Counted from the stretch's first letter, positions 42,074-52,255 are shown. The stretch: DNA of 64,000 nucleotides from an uncultured Lachnospiraceae bacterium (GCA_948473115.1 CAOKWI010000002.1:1-64000), one strand, 5' to 3'. A program made the numbers and translations. Notes: generated by a model from the sequence alone, not told the origin.

Positions 42074-43462
42074 ATGAATAAAGCAATTACCGCCACAGCG
42101 CTTGTCCTGTCTTATATGGTGTCGAGCATCCTGTATTTTCATACTTTCCCCTATACCTATACTCCCGTGGAATACCCCGAATCCGCAAGATATCTGGACA
42201 ATCCCTATATGGGATTTTATCATATTTACGGCTATACACTCAAGGACGAAATTGTCTATGCTTCCCCGGAAGATGTCCCCAACGTTCCAGCGCCGGAAAA
42301 CCGCCCCGAGGAGCGGCTGGTGCAGGTACAGATCAATCTCCGTGCCTTTCAGGACCGTCCCCTCACGGACACTGCGCTCGCACAGCTGGATACCATCCTG
42401 TCCGCATGGTGCAGCACAGAGTACAGTCTGTTGCTGCGTTTTCTCTACGACTGGGACGGCAGAGGACTATCCTCGGAACCACAGGATATTTCCTTGATCC
42501 TGCAGCATATGGAGCAGGTAGCTCCCGTTTATAACCGCTATGCTCCCCACATCTTCTCACTGCAGGGACTGTTCACCGGCAGTTACGGGGAAATGAACAA
42601 TACCAGCTACGGCACGACCGAAGCCCTACAGCAGCTGGCTGCCAAGCTGGCAGAGACAGCCGACCCGTCCATCTATCTGGCCGTCCGCACCCCCAACCAC
42701 TGGAGAAGCATTACGGGCGCGGAATCCCGGGAAGGCCTTGCCGCCACGCCGGACAATCCATTTCTGGACCGTCTGGGGCTTTACAATGACGGCATGTTAG
42801 GCAGCGAAAGCGACACCGGCACCTACACCGACCGCTCCCGGGAGGAAGAGATCGCATTCCAGAACGAACTCTGCCAGACTGTCCCCAACGGCGGCGAAGT
42901 CATCATAGAGAACCCGTATAACGATCTGGACAATGCCATTTCGGATATGAGACAGATGCATGTGTCTTATCTGAACAGCGCCTATGACCTGAAGGTGTTG
43001 GATAAATGGAAAGCCACACCTTACGCCCAGCCCGGGCCCTATGAAAACGCCGTGGGATATGACTATATCCGTGACCACCTGGGCTACCGCTTTGTCCTGC
43101 GTTCCACGGAGATCCGGCCGGACTATACCCTGATGCAGTCCGTCCTGCGGATCGCCATTGAAAATGTGGGCTTTGCGGACAGCTACCGCGGATTCTCCTT
43201 CCGGCTTACCCTGCTGAATACGGAAACCGGGGAAACCATCGACATCCTACCCGAGGAAGATTCCACCTGCCTGGCCAGCGGCGAGACCACAGTGCTGGAA
43301 ATTCCCCTGGATCTGGAGGCTTATCCCTCCGGAACCTATGAGCTTTACTGGCAGACCCTGGATGAAGCCTTTGACGAGCCCATCCTCTACGGCAACGTCC
43401 AGGTTCCCTCCGATCACGGTTATCTGCTGGGAACAATGTCCCTGGGGGAAGCCGTCAATTAA
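42074..43462 (+). CDS. DUF4832/DUF4874-type surface protein, copy 1
   Basis: A 462-residue protein with an N-terminal membrane anchor or signal (ATALVLSYMVSSILYF) and AAGGAG ahead of the ATG at 42074. Residues 35-300 follow the DUF4874 pattern (DNPYMGFYHIYGY, LLLRFLYDWDGRG, LQGLFTGSYGEMN), and the rest fits DUF4832. These domains look like TIM-barrel glycoside-hydrolase relatives, with a beta-sandwich behind them. It may process a surface glycan outside the cell. A second copy lies convergently at 43668-44939. Confidence 0.75.
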   Translation: MNKAITATALVLSYMVSSILYFHTFPYTYTPVEYPESARYLDNPYMGFYHIYGYTLKDEIVYASPEDVPNVPAPENRPEERLVQVQINLRAFQDRPLTDTALAQLDTILSAWCSTEYSLLLRFLYDWDGRGLSSEPQDISLILQHMEQVAPVYNRYAPHIFSLQGLFTGSYGEMNNTSYGTTEALQQLAAKLAETADPSIYLAVRTPNHWRSITGAESREGLAATPDNPFLDRLGLYNDGMLGSESDTGTYTDRSREEEIAFQNELCQTVPNGGEVIIENPYNDLDNAISDMRQMHVSYLNSAYDLKVLDKWKATPYAQPGPYENAVGYDYIRDHLGYRFVLRSTEIRPDYTLMQSVLRIAIENVGFADSYRGFSFRLTLLNTETGETIDILPEEDSTCLASGETTVLEIPLDLEAYPSGTYELYWQTLDEAFDEPILYGNVQVPSDHGYLLGTMSLGEAVN

Positions 43463-43499
43463 GGAACTGTCAAGAATTAACTTCACACTTTGACACGCC

Positions 43500-43655
43500 A
43501 GCGTTACTATTCACAGCCGGCTTCGCGAAGGCGTTTTTATGCGTTTTAGGCATAAAAACCCGAGACTGCGGGCGCCAAAATGAGCGTCTTTTGCTCATTT
43601 TGTGTGCATTATGTTGCTGTGAGCAGCGAAGCTGTGAACAGTAACACGCCAGCCA
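43500..43655. repeat. Inverted-repeat-bounded structured element between DUF4832 genes
   Basis: GTTACTATTCACAGC near the left end and its reverse complement GCTGTGAACAGTAAC near the right end bound about 150 bp. Inside are a hairpin CAAAATGAGC/GCTCATTTTG (about 43577-43605) and a TTTTTATGCGTTTTAGGCATAAAAAC stem-loop (split by a GTTTTAG loop). It lies between convergent genes and contains no open frame. It may be a small mobile repeat or a strong bidirectional terminator. Confidence 0.75.
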
Positions 43656-43667
43656 TTCTGGCCTGGC

Positions 43668-44939
43668 TCATTGCCCATGGGAATGAACCGTTCCCAGCAA
43701 CAGCCTGTCCCCCACAGGTTCATTGGCAAACCGTATGATCCTCTGATCCCGGGTGCGCCGCAATTCCCCGTAAAGGGATGCACCGCTCCCGGAGAATCCA
43801 TCTTCCAGGGGAATTCGCAGTGTCATGCTTTCTCCTGCCGCCAGCGTTCCCAGGCCGCAGTCCACAGAGGCCATAGGCTTCTCCCGCGACTGCCCATAGA
43901 GCAGGAACCGCACCTCTTCCGCGCAGCAGGCAAAGCCATGGTTGGCAATCCTCAGCCTGATGCAGGTCTCTTTCCCCTTCTTTTCCATAGAGACGCCTTC
44001 CGCCACAAACCGGTATCCAAGCCGCGCTCCTATCTGGTCATACAGGCTGATGCCCGGGACATATCCCGTCTCCCGCCATTCCCGCAGCCTGGCCTCCTCA
44101 TGGACACAATTCAGATAACTGACATGAAGCGCCTGAAGGCGCTTTATGGTTTCCGCCGGAGTCATTCCCGTCTCTCCGCTCAATACTTCCCCGCCAAAAG
44201 GCACTTTCTCCGAAACCTTCCCCAGAAATGCGATCTCCTCTGCGGGACGCCAGGGCTGTTTCCAGCCTGCGGTCTGCCTGTCCTGTACGCCGAAGGTCCC
44301 CATATGTGTCTCTGACGCAAAGATGGCATCATCGAAACAGCCTGTCAGCGTCTCCCCCACAGCGTTCTCCGGCTGCACGATCCTGCACTGCACCGGTTTC
44401 CTCACCGCCAGCCGTACCTTGCCCTCTGTGCCGGACAGGAAACACTGGGACAGCTTCCACAGATATTTCTCCGACACAAATTTTGAAGTATGCATCTCCC
44501 CCCAGCTTCCCACCAGCAGTCCCTGAAAGACCAGGATATGGTCACTGTGGCGCAGGATCAGCGGCGTAAGCTGCTCCATATGCTGTTCCACCTGAGAAAA
44601 AAGGGATGGCTCATGCTCCATTCCCTTCCCTTGCGTGTCATAGACAATCCGCAGTATGATATCCCTGCCTCCGGCGGCAAAGCAATCCAATATCCTGTGA
44701 ATCAGTTCCAGACTCTCTTCCGACAGAGACCGCTCCCTATACGCGCCGATATCAATCAGCACCAGGGCAAGCGTCTCTCCCGCATACAGTGCCGGAGGCA
44801 GTTCACAATTTTCTTCTCCGCCCAGGACATAAGTATAAATTCGATACCAGCCCCGCCCTGGGTTCGGCACATCCCCCGCCGCCCCGCGGAGAACGGCGCC
44901 CCGGAAGCCAGCCGTCCTTTTCTTAGAAAAAAATATCAT
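43668..44939 (-). CDS. DUF4832/DUF4874-type protein, copy 2
   Basis: A 423-residue paralogue of the plus-strand gene at 42074: PNPGRGWYRIYTYVL, LRIVYDTQGKG and VFQGLLVGSWGEMHTSKF align with its signature motifs, followed by the YLN segment. Unlike copy 1 it has no clear N-terminal membrane segment, so it may act in the cytoplasm or the start is wrong. It overlaps the end of the GT2 gene by 17 bp and has a weak Shine-Dalgarno, which suggests translational coupling. The role is unknown; a glycan-processing enzyme is the best guess. Confidence 0.75.
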   Translation of the reverse strand: MIFFSKKRTAGFRGAVLRGAAGDVPNPGRGWYRIYTYVLGGEENCELPPALYAGETLALVLIDIGAYRERSLSEESLELIHRILDCFAAGGRDIILRIVYDTQGKGMEHEPSLFSQVEQHMEQLTPLILRHSDHILVFQGLLVGSWGEMHTSKFVSEKYLWKLSQCFLSGTEGKVRLAVRKPVQCRIVQPENAVGETLTGCFDDAIFASETHMGTFGVQDRQTAGWKQPWRPAEEIAFLGKVSEKVPFGGEVLSGETGMTPAETIKRLQALHVSYLNCVHEEARLREWRETGYVPGISLYDQIGARLGYRFVAEGVSMEKKGKETCIRLRIANHGFACCAEEVRFLLYGQSREKPMASVDCGLGTLAAGESMTLRIPLEDGFSGSGASLYGELRRTRDQRIIRFANEPVGDRLLLGTVHSHGQ

Positions 44940-45714
44940 CCTTATCCACTTCCTTACCGATATGCAGCACCTTGATGCGGAAAACCACCGCCAGGATGGA
45001 AAACACCATACGGAACATATAGATAAAGGGCTTCAGGCCGGAATGCATGCTGACCCCATAGCCCCTGTTATGCATCACCGCAGGTATCTCCACCACCTGA
45101 TAACCCAGCAGCAGCATCTGGATCAACATATTGGCGTCGGGGTACTGGTTGTCAAAATTACCGAATTTGGAGTAGTGCAGAGCCGCCCTGCAGCTCAGGC
45201 CCTGCAGGCCGGTGGTGGGATCATTGATCCTGCGCCCTGTGGCAGCCCTGATACAGAACCGGAACAGGGCATACGCCGTCCTCTTGAAGACAGATACAGG
45301 GAACTCACTGCTTCCCTCCATGAACCTTGATCCCAGCACAATATCCGGATACTCCCCGTTCGGTTCCGGCGTCTTCAGTCTTTTATATATGACAGGAATA
45401 TTACAGACGTCATGCTGCCCGTCAGAATCCATCTGGATGATGTATTTATACTTTCTCCGTATGGCATACTTATAACCAAGCTGTATGGCGCTGCCGTACC
45501 CCAGGTTGAACACATTGGTCACCAGCGTATATCCATACTTCTTGACGATCCAGTTGGTGGAATCCGAGGAGGCATCATTCATGACCAGCACATCCGCTAT
45601 CCCTGCTATTTCCGGGGATGCCAGCTGTTCCAGTACGCCCGTAATATTCTGTTCTTCATTATAGGCCGGCATGATAATCAACAGATCCTTCTGTTCCCTG
45701 TACTTCACATCCAT
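44923..45714 (-). CDS. Dolichyl-phosphate mannosyltransferase-like family 2 glycosyltransferase
   Basis: A 263-residue enzyme with LLIIMPAYNEEQNITGVL, VLVMNDASSDSTNWIVKK and IIQMDSDGQHD for the DxD site, which are the marks of DPM/ArnC-type transferases that load a polyprenyl phosphate with a sugar. It ends in a hydrophobic stretch (FRMVFSILAVVFRI). The DUF2304 protein further upstream is a frequent partner of such enzymes. GAGGAG lies close to the start. Confidence 0.88.
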   Translation of the reverse strand: MDVKYREQKDLLIIMPAYNEEQNITGVLEQLASPEIAGIADVLVMNDASSDSTNWIVKKYGYTLVTNVFNLGYGSAIQLGYKYAIRRKYKYIIQMDSDGQHDVCNIPVIYKRLKTPEPNGEYPDIVLGSRFMEGSSEFPVSVFKRTAYALFRFCIRAATGRRINDPTTGLQGLSCRAALHYSKFGNFDNQYPDANMLIQMLLLGYQVVEIPAVMHNRGYGVSMHSGLKPFIYMFRMVFSILAVVFRIKVLHIGKEVDKDDIFF

Positions 45715-45749
45715 CTCTCCTCATACTTAAAACTGGTATATCGTTTCGT

Positions 45750-46949
45750 TTATTTCAATAATCCTGTCAGAAGTTCGATATCTTCCTCATATGTCACCTG
45801 CTTACAGGCGGCAGCCTGCCGCAGTCTCCCACGAAGTGGTTCATCCGCCAGCAGTTCCAGGATGGCATCCCTTACCGCCTCGGGAGACAATTTGCACAAT
45901 ATGCCGTCACTGCCATGAATGATCTGCTCCCTGTTGCCGGTACAGTCCGAGGCAATGATGGCACAGCCTAATATCTGCGCTTCCTGTATGGCAATACTCT
46001 TTCCCTCATACCGGGTGGCATGTACATAGAGATCCGCCTGCCTGTAATACGGGAACGGGTTCTCCACCGCTCCGGCCAGGACAAAATCCTCCTCCAGACC
46101 GTATTCCGCGATCCGGTGCTCCAGGGCGCGCCGCTCTTCTCCCTCTCCCAGCACATACCATCTTGCCCGGCAGCCTGCGTCCTTCAGCAGTTTCATGGCA
46201 CGGATGGCCACCGGATAAGACTTCTGGCTGTTTAGCCTGCCCACCGTCAGGATCCTTGTACCCGTATAACCATCCGTGAACCCCTCTCCCTGAACGGACT
46301 TTTCCAGTATCACTTCCCTGTTTATCAGATTGTGGAACACCTGCGTCCTGTCCGCGCATTCAGGGTATACCATAAGCAGCTTATCCCGGATCTCCTCCGC
46401 AATGGGAAACAGTGCGTCAAACTGTAGATAACAGTCCCTGTCAAGGCTCCTGGTATATCCTGCCTGTTCGTAATCAATGTGGATAAAGGCTGCCTTCTTT
46501 CGGGCTTTCACATGATCCGCCACATAATAGGCTGCTCCCCCCTCCAGAAACGCCACCGCCAGGTCATATTCCCGGGAAATCCGCATCCCGCCGTCCGACA
46601 ACACCCTCCATAACAGCTTATCTGTCTGGACTCTGCCTTTTTTCAGCATAGCCCAAATATTCCGGCACAGATAGGGAATCAGCCTGACCACTGTGGCACG
46701 GTTCAGCATGGCCTTGATCACCGTGCCTGCCATGCGGAACCGTCCTTTGGCAGAAAACACGGAGCAGTCACTGAAGCCTTTATTCAACAGGCGCACCCCT
46801 GGGGGAAGCTTTGACACCAGTTCTCCCTGTCCCATCAGCACATACAGGTCGATCTCACAGGAAGTCTCCAGCCTGCCGAGAAGTTCCATAAGCGCCGTCT
46901 CCGCCCCCGCACGGCCCAGGGTATTCATCACAAAGAGAATCCGTTTACT
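45750..46949 (-). CDS. Family 4 glycosyltransferase
   Basis: A 399-residue GT-B enzyme. It opens MSKRILFVMNTLGRAGAETA with the acceptor-side Gly-rich loop, and the C-terminal part has ILTVGRLNSQKSYPVAIRAM and the YEGKSIAIQEAQILG donor site. The start at 46949 overlaps the DUF2304 stop as ATGA, which decides against the longer frame to 47000. Its position after DUF2304 and before the DPM-like gene puts it in the same transcript as the Pel-like genes. Confidence 0.88.
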   Translation of the reverse strand, partial: SKRILFVMNTLGRAGAETALMELLGRLETSCEIDLYVLMGQGELVSKLPPGVRLLNKGFSDCSVFSAKGRFRMAGTVIKAMLNRATVVRLIPYLCRNIWAMLKKGRVQTDKLLWRVLSDGGMRISREYDLAVAFLEGGAAYYVADHVKARKKAAFIHIDYEQAGYTRSLDRDCYLQFDALFPIAEEIRDKLLMVYPECADRTQVFHNLINREVILEKSVQGEGFTDGYTGTRILTVGRLNSQKSYPVAIRAMKLLKDAGCRARWYVLGEGEERRALEHRIAEYGLEEDFVLAGAVENPFPYYRQADLYVHATRYEGKSIAIQEAQILGCAIIASDCTGNREQIIHGSDGILCKLSPEAVRDAILELLADEPLRGRLRQAAACKQVTYEEDIELLTGLLK

Positions 46950-47316
46950 CATGAGCCTTCTGCTCCTTTGCCGACATAAGCTCCTGAAGAATGCTTTCAT
47001 TTTCCTGATTCAAAAGGGATACCTGCATCGCAAGCTCCTGATTCTTCATGATCAGTATCGAAATAGCAAGACTGAAACCGAAGAGACATAGCAGCAGCAT
47101 GAGCCCCAGCAAAACGATAACGGCCATCACTGCCACGAAACTCCCCTCCGTCACTGCCAGCACAATTCCCGCTACGATCAGGCACAATGCCGTAGCTCCC
47201 CATATCATACCGAAACCTTCCGTCAGCCTGTGTCTTGCATAAGCCAGAAAACTCCATACCAGGAGCAACACACCTGTTCCAATCATAATGAGTCCGACAA
47301 TCCCTGTCATCTCCAT
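46945..47316 (-). CDS. DUF2304 membrane protein
   Basis: A 123-residue protein with three membrane helices (about residues 4-22, 38-56 and 63-85) and a polar C-terminal helix (MQVSLLNQENESILQELM). This is the DUF2304 layout; such proteins often sit beside DPM-type transferases and are thought to help them at the membrane. GGGGAG precedes the ATG at 47316. It is coupled to the glycosyltransferase downstream by an ATGA overlap and starts 75 bp after the PelG-like gene. Confidence 0.75.
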   Translation of the reverse strand: MEMTGIVGLIMIGTGVLLLVWSFLAYARHRLTEGFGMIWGATALCLIVAGIVLAVTEGSFVAVMAVIVLLGLMLLLCLFGFSLAISILIMKNQELAMQVSLLNQENESILQELMSAKEQKAHE

Positions 47317-47390
47317 AATCTTTCTCCCCTTTCCATTTTCCACGATCTTTCATACAGACCTGCCCCTTTACCCCCTGGGATTTGAGCCTG

Positions 47391-48845
47391 TCAGGTTGAC
47401 GTGCGAGCTGTAACGTCATAGACCTTCGCATCCGGCCGCTTTCCCTTCGTCGCGGGAAACAGCGAGCCCTTGCAGAAGGTGTGCTCATCCAGATGCCTCT
47501 CAACCCACCTCAGCCGCATATAAGCCACGGTCAGCCCCACGAAGCTGCCTGCCACTACCCCCAGCCCATACCAAATCTCCGAAAACCCTGTGGCCTTCAG
47601 GCTTCCCAGGAACGTGATCAGGCAGAAAGCCACGGAGGTCATCAGCGCGCCGTTCAAATCGTTGAAATAATACAGGAAAATGATCTCCGCGTACATGACA
47701 AACAAAATAAAGTATCCCGCCGCGAGACAGGGGTAGATCCTGAGCACGGTGCCGGAAAATCCCATTTTCGGCAAAAAGACCAGCATCACCAGATATACCA
47801 CCACGGATATGATAAACTGGATACGCACCAGATTCAACAGTTCCCTGGACAGCTGGCGGAACATCCTGGTCTTGGTGTTCACGATATCCTGCCATCGGCC
47901 GCCTGTGACCGCCTCGGAAAATATCTTGTACCTTTCGTGAAAATGCATCTCCACCCTGGAAATAAAGATCACCGTGGCGGAAATATTGGTAAACATGGCA
48001 AGGCAGGTAGCCATGTCATACATCGGCGCCATCACAAAGGAATCCACCACCACCATCTTCATCCGGGTGGTCCAGAATACAAAGTTGTGGACGTAAAGCC
48101 CCAGGATATACCCTGTATTGATCACCACCAGTTTCCAGTACTTTTTGAAATACCGGAACACCTTCCTGTAATTGTTACTGTTCTTCCTGAAATACCGGCG
48201 GATCGTGGACATTTCCAGCACAGCCGTCAGCAGGAATCCCATGCTCAGCGCCAGAAGCATGCTGTAGGTCAGCTCCACCCCAAACACCAGGACCAGCAGC
48301 AGCGATACCAGGAACGCCAAAACCATGCCCCCGGTGAAATAGAGGGAGATCTTGGAGTAGTCCTTGCAGATGGAGAGGTACAGCATGGAATAAAAGACCA
48401 GCACCAGCGCAATATAGCCGCAGAAGCCGGTGAACACATAGTACAGCGCCACGCCTCCCACAAAATATTCCCAGAAACAGAAGGGAATGCCCAGAAGGCA
48501 GCTCAGCGCGATGTTCAGGATCAGGCCCGCGTAATAACAGGGCATGATATCCTCATACGTCTCCTCGTAAATGACGTCGGACAGATACCGTGAAAGCACT
48601 GCGTTAAAGGGCGCCGCCGTCAGGAGCGAGAAGATGAAGATGTACAGCACCGTGGCGGAAAACAGATTTCTCTGTGCATAACCCAGTGTATCATATCCCA
48701 GCACCTTACTCATCAGCATAATATTGCCAATTACCACGAACATGGGGGTCACAGTGATCATCATACTGTATCCGAACCCCACCAGGTTCATAGCAATGGA
48801 TTCTTTTTCAAATATTTTATTCAGTCTTACGCCTATTCCAGCCAT
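47391..48845 (-). CDS. pelG: PelG-like polysaccharide exporter membrane protein
   Basis: A 484-residue protein with about twelve membrane helices. The start MAGIGVRLNKIFEKESI followed by FGYSMMITVTPMFVVIGNI is typical of PelG, a MOP-superfamily protein that works with the transferase PelF to move the Pel polymer. Its gene directly follows pelF, as in known pel operons. GGAGAG lies before the ATG. The tail of about 40 residues past the last helix is charged and less conserved. Confidence 0.88.
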   Translation of the reverse strand: MAGIGVRLNKIFEKESIAMNLVGFGYSMMITVTPMFVVIGNIMLMSKVLGYDTLGYAQRNLFSATVLYIFIFSLLTAAPFNAVLSRYLSDVIYEETYEDIMPCYYAGLILNIALSCLLGIPFCFWEYFVGGVALYYVFTGFCGYIALVLVFYSMLYLSICKDYSKISLYFTGGMVLAFLVSLLLVLVFGVELTYSMLLALSMGFLLTAVLEMSTIRRYFRKNSNNYRKVFRYFKKYWKLVVINTGYILGLYVHNFVFWTTRMKMVVVDSFVMAPMYDMATCLAMFTNISATVIFISRVEMHFHERYKIFSEAVTGGRWQDIVNTKTRMFRQLSRELLNLVRIQFIISVVVYLVMLVFLPKMGFSGTVLRIYPCLAAGYFILFVMYAEIIFLYYFNDLNGALMTSVAFCLITFLGSLKATGFSEIWYGLGVVAGSFVGLTVAYMRLRWVERHLDEHTFCKGSLFPATKGKRPDAKVYDVTARTST

Positions 48846-48983
48846 GCCTGCTCTCCTTCTTCAACCGCAGATACCTGCGGCGCTGCCTTTCACGCCTGCG
48901 CCGCCGCGGGACGGTTTCTGTGCATAAAGCCTTCGTAAGAAGGCCTTTACTGGCCGCGGAGTGAGCGGTAAACCTGCCGCCTT

Positions 48984-50405
48984 CTACCGCCAGTCCTCGA
49001 TATCCCTGTATATTTTCTGGTAAGTTCTCTTCATATCCTCTATCTTATAGCGGGACATCAGGCGTTTATAGCCGTTCTCCCCCATCTCCTCCCGCTTTTC
49101 CTTGCTGTAGGCCAGCTCCAGGATCGCGGCTGTGATCTCCTCCACATTCATGACATGGGTCAGGATTCCTGCAGGGCCGTAGGAATCTCCTTCCCCGTAA
49201 ATCAGTCCGCGGCAGTTTCCCACGTCTGTGGCAATGGCCGGCTTATGGGCCGCATATCCCTCCAGTATGGTCAGGGGCTGACCCTCGCTGACGCTGGTGA
49301 GAATCGTCATGTCCATCTGCCAGAGGTATTCCGGCACATTGACCCTGCCGGTAAATACGATATCCCGGACTTCCAGCGTCTGTACCAGTTCCATACACTC
49401 CTCCGCATACTCCGGATCCTCGTCCGTAGGTCCCATGATCCAGAGCTTCAACGCGGACACCTTCTCCTTGGCAAAAGCAAAGGCCCTGATCAGTGTCTTC
49501 ACATCCTTGATCGGGGTGACACGGAGCACGGCACCCACATGAATCATATCCTCCTCCAGGGTGCGCTTCATATCCTCCGTCACAACAAAGCGGGAAGCGT
49601 CGATCCCGTTGGGTGTGACCATGGTGATATCTTTGTCACATCCCAGCTCTATCTGCAATTCCCTGGCATGTTCATACAGGCTTGTCACCAGTTCCGCCTC
49701 ACTGTAGGCAAGCTTGGACATTTTCTTGAACTGTTCGATCCAGATGTTCTTGTAAATACCCTCCACCCACTTCGCCCGAATCAGTTCCTCCTCCCGTTCC
49801 CTGGTGTAAATACCATGCTCCGAGATGATCAGCTGACAGTTATGCTTGTACTTTGCCATGCAGCCCAGGATTCCCGCGTATCCGGTAGCCACGCAGTGAT
49901 ACAGGTCCGCCTTCGGCACATCCATTCTCATGGCCAGGAACAGGGGCAGATAAATAGACCTCATGGTCCACAGGAAATCGGAAAATACCACCTCAGGATA
50001 ACGCAGCTGGTAACATTCCCGGGCTGCCCTGAAAAAGTCCTGCCCCATCAGAAGCTGGTTCAATGACAGCTTCTTTTTCGAGAAGAGCGCAAACAAAGGC
50101 TTCCACTTCACATTCTGGTTGAGCAGCAGGCTCTTTAACGCCTCATACTCCTCCTTGTTCAACCGTTTCTGTCTCTTCCCGGTGCCCTCATTGACCCAGT
50201 CGTTATCCTCCAGATAGAGTTCATAGACCTGGGTCAGGTTCTCCGGCAGTTCATAGGCAAACTTGCCCCTGAAAGACCTGTTTGCCACGATGGTCATGAG
50301 GATGAACTCATGCTCCGGAAATGATTTGATCAGACTGTGAATCCAGCTGGATACGCCGCCTACCACATAAGGATAGCAGCCCTCCGCAACCATACAAATT
50401 CTCAT
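48984..50405 (-). CDS. pelF: PelF-like glycosyltransferase
   Basis: A 473-residue family 4 glycosyltransferase. It begins MRICMVAEGCYPYVVGGVSS, and VNEGTGKRQKRLNKEEYEAL plus the GT-B donor part (VSEGQPLTILEGYAAHKP) match PelF, the enzyme that polymerises GalNAc/GlcNAc-containing Pel. AAGGGTG lies before the start. The gap to pelG (48846-48983) has hairpins such as AAGCCTTC/GAAGGCTT but no gene. Assignment rests on sequence pattern plus its neighbours. Confidence 0.9.
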   Translation of the reverse strand: MRICMVAEGCYPYVVGGVSSWIHSLIKSFPEHEFILMTIVANRSFRGKFAYELPENLTQVYELYLEDNDWVNEGTGKRQKRLNKEEYEALKSLLLNQNVKWKPLFALFSKKKLSLNQLLMGQDFFRAARECYQLRYPEVVFSDFLWTMRSIYLPLFLAMRMDVPKADLYHCVATGYAGILGCMAKYKHNCQLIISEHGIYTREREEELIRAKWVEGIYKNIWIEQFKKMSKLAYSEAELVTSLYEHARELQIELGCDKDITMVTPNGIDASRFVVTEDMKRTLEEDMIHVGAVLRVTPIKDVKTLIRAFAFAKEKVSALKLWIMGPTDEDPEYAEECMELVQTLEVRDIVFTGRVNVPEYLWQMDMTILTSVSEGQPLTILEGYAAHKPAIATDVGNCRGLIYGEGDSYGPAGILTHVMNVEEITAAILELAYSKEKREEMGENGYKRLMSRYKIEDMKRTYQKIYRDIEDWR

Positions 50406-50417
50406 TTTTGCACCCTT

Positions 50418-52229
50418 CTATCTGAAAAACTCCGATACACTGCTTTTCACTTCTATCGTCACTTCTGTCTCTGTTGCCTCCAGCAGATAATAGCCTCCTC
50501 CCATATCCTGCAGGGTTGCCCCCTGCACCTGGCCCGGCACGCCCTCATTCAGCTTGAACAGGAACCAGGCACTGCCCTCAAATTCATTGATATGCAGGAA
50601 AATGTCATCGTTTATCCTCTCCGCCCGGTAATCCAGCGTCAGGAATTTTCTCACCCTGGCATCGCTTTCCGTCAGGGTCGTCTGGGTAAACGCCTCGTAA
50701 TCACGCCAATAGGTGGTAAGGTTCCGGGACAGTTCACGGGAAAGGTTCTCCCAGTAATCCTCTTCGTCCTCCGGATAAGACACATCCTTCATATCCAGGA
50801 CCACATTGGAATAACCCAGCGCCGTCTCATAGCCCATGATTGACAGATTCGCGGCATACGTATGATCCTTGGCATATGCCGTCCCCCGCTGCATCACCAT
50901 GCTTCTGTCCAGATAGTCCACAATGGGCTCATCATCGTCGGGCGCCGTCACCACCGTCCGGAGCTTAGGAAAATACCGCTTCCAGGGGCCTGCCATGACC
51001 TCCTTCAGATCGTCCGTATACATGGAGATAAAGCTGTAGTCTCCCGCATTTTCCACGTAATAGGCGTAATCCCTGGACAGCTTTCCCTCCATGGTAGTAT
51101 TGGATACCCTTCCCATGGAAACGCCCAGTTCCCCGTACTGCTCCTTCACAAGGGTCATATACCGGGGCAGGATCTCACCCTGCGGTTCATTCTCGTCACT
51201 GTAGTCCAGCTGGGGAGTCACCATAAGGCTGACGCGGGCTCCTGTCTTCTCTGCAATTGCAATCAGCGACGGCCATATCACGCTTTCATACAATGCCGGC
51301 TGGGTACAACTGTACAGACTCTCCAGCTCTTCCGAATTATCCTCCGCGAATCCCGAAAATTCCGCCACCGTCATACACTGGGCGTTCACAATGGGATAGA
51401 TTTCATAGGAATCCGCCTCCGCCATCATGGCGCTGAGGAATCCGACCCCGTACATATTTGTCATATAGTTGGCGTTGACGCAGAAGATCCTGGCATTGCC
51501 CGCACTCTTTCTCCAGAGAATGGCAGGCATATTCTCATTCTTATATTCGTCCTCGTCCATCATGCCCATGATATAAGTCTTGGTGCCGCCGTCCAACACA
51601 TACCAGTGAACCACCATCTCCAGATCCTGCTCCACCGTGTCGTTCATATCCGTGGCATAGATCCTCTCCCCGCCAAGCAGAAAACCGTCAAAAAGATGCA
51701 CGCCCTCCACCAGCACCTCCCTGCTACGCATACTCCGGATCCCCAGGAATTCACAAAGTTCCGGACTGTCCGTCATGGTGGTGATATGGGGCATTTTCGC
51801 AAAGACCAGATGCACTCCCTTCTGGGTCAGTTCCCGCATGGCAGGCAGGTCCCGGTCCACATCTATGTATCTTCCGTCGATAATCACCACCTCCGGAAGA
51901 TTCTCCTCCGGAATGACATACTCCTCGAAGGATCCATATTCCTGCAATCCCCTCTTTGTATAGGTACACCAGTAGGTCACCACATCCCTTATGTCAACGA
52001 AAGCGGGGCCTATGAACACGGCATACCTTCTGGGAAGTTCAAACTCACTGTTGTCCGCCCTGTCCAGCCGGTACATGTTGGTGGCGTTCAGACCATATGT
52101 ATACGAATCCTCATAGTCATTGACATTATACTCATTCAGTTCCTGCTTCAACACGCCGGTGAACATGAACATGAACATGAGAATCACTATCATCAATACA
52201 ATTGTCACATAATTTCTGCGCGATACCAT
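50418..52229 (-). CDS. DUF2194-like exported protein, candidate PelA equivalent
   Basis: A 603-residue protein with an N-terminal membrane anchor (TIVLMIVILMFMFMFTGVL) and a long extracytoplasmic part. Residues 60-280 look like a glutamine-amidotransferase or hydrolase-like fold, and the middle (VSLMVTPQLDYSDENEPQG, FISMYTDDLKEVM) recalls the deacetylase half of PelA and DUF2194 proteins. A beta-sandwich tail follows. It stands where Gram-positive pel operons carry their PelA-type deacetylase. That function is inferred from position; the catalytic residues are not certain. Confidence 0.65.
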   Translation of the reverse strand: MVSRRNYVTIVLMIVILMFMFMFTGVLKQELNEYNVNDYEDSYTYGLNATNMYRLDRADNSEFELPRRYAVFIGPAFVDIRDVVTYWCTYTKRGLQEYGSFEEYVIPEENLPEVVIIDGRYIDVDRDLPAMRELTQKGVHLVFAKMPHITTMTDSPELCEFLGIRSMRSREVLVEGVHLFDGFLLGGERIYATDMNDTVEQDLEMVVHWYVLDGGTKTYIMGMMDEDEYKNENMPAILWRKSAGNARIFCVNANYMTNMYGVGFLSAMMAEADSYEIYPIVNAQCMTVAEFSGFAEDNSEELESLYSCTQPALYESVIWPSLIAIAEKTGARVSLMVTPQLDYSDENEPQGEILPRYMTLVKEQYGELGVSMGRVSNTTMEGKLSRDYAYYVENAGDYSFISMYTDDLKEVMAGPWKRYFPKLRTVVTAPDDDEPIVDYLDRSMVMQRGTAYAKDHTYAANLSIMGYETALGYSNVVLDMKDVSYPEDEEDYWENLSRELSRNLTTYWRDYEAFTQTTLTESDARVRKFLTLDYRAERINDDIFLHINEFEGSAWFLFKLNEGVPGQVQGATLQDMGGGYYLLEATETEVTIEVKSSVSEFFR

Positions 52230-52255
52230 AATTCAGCCTCACTAATATTGTCGCC

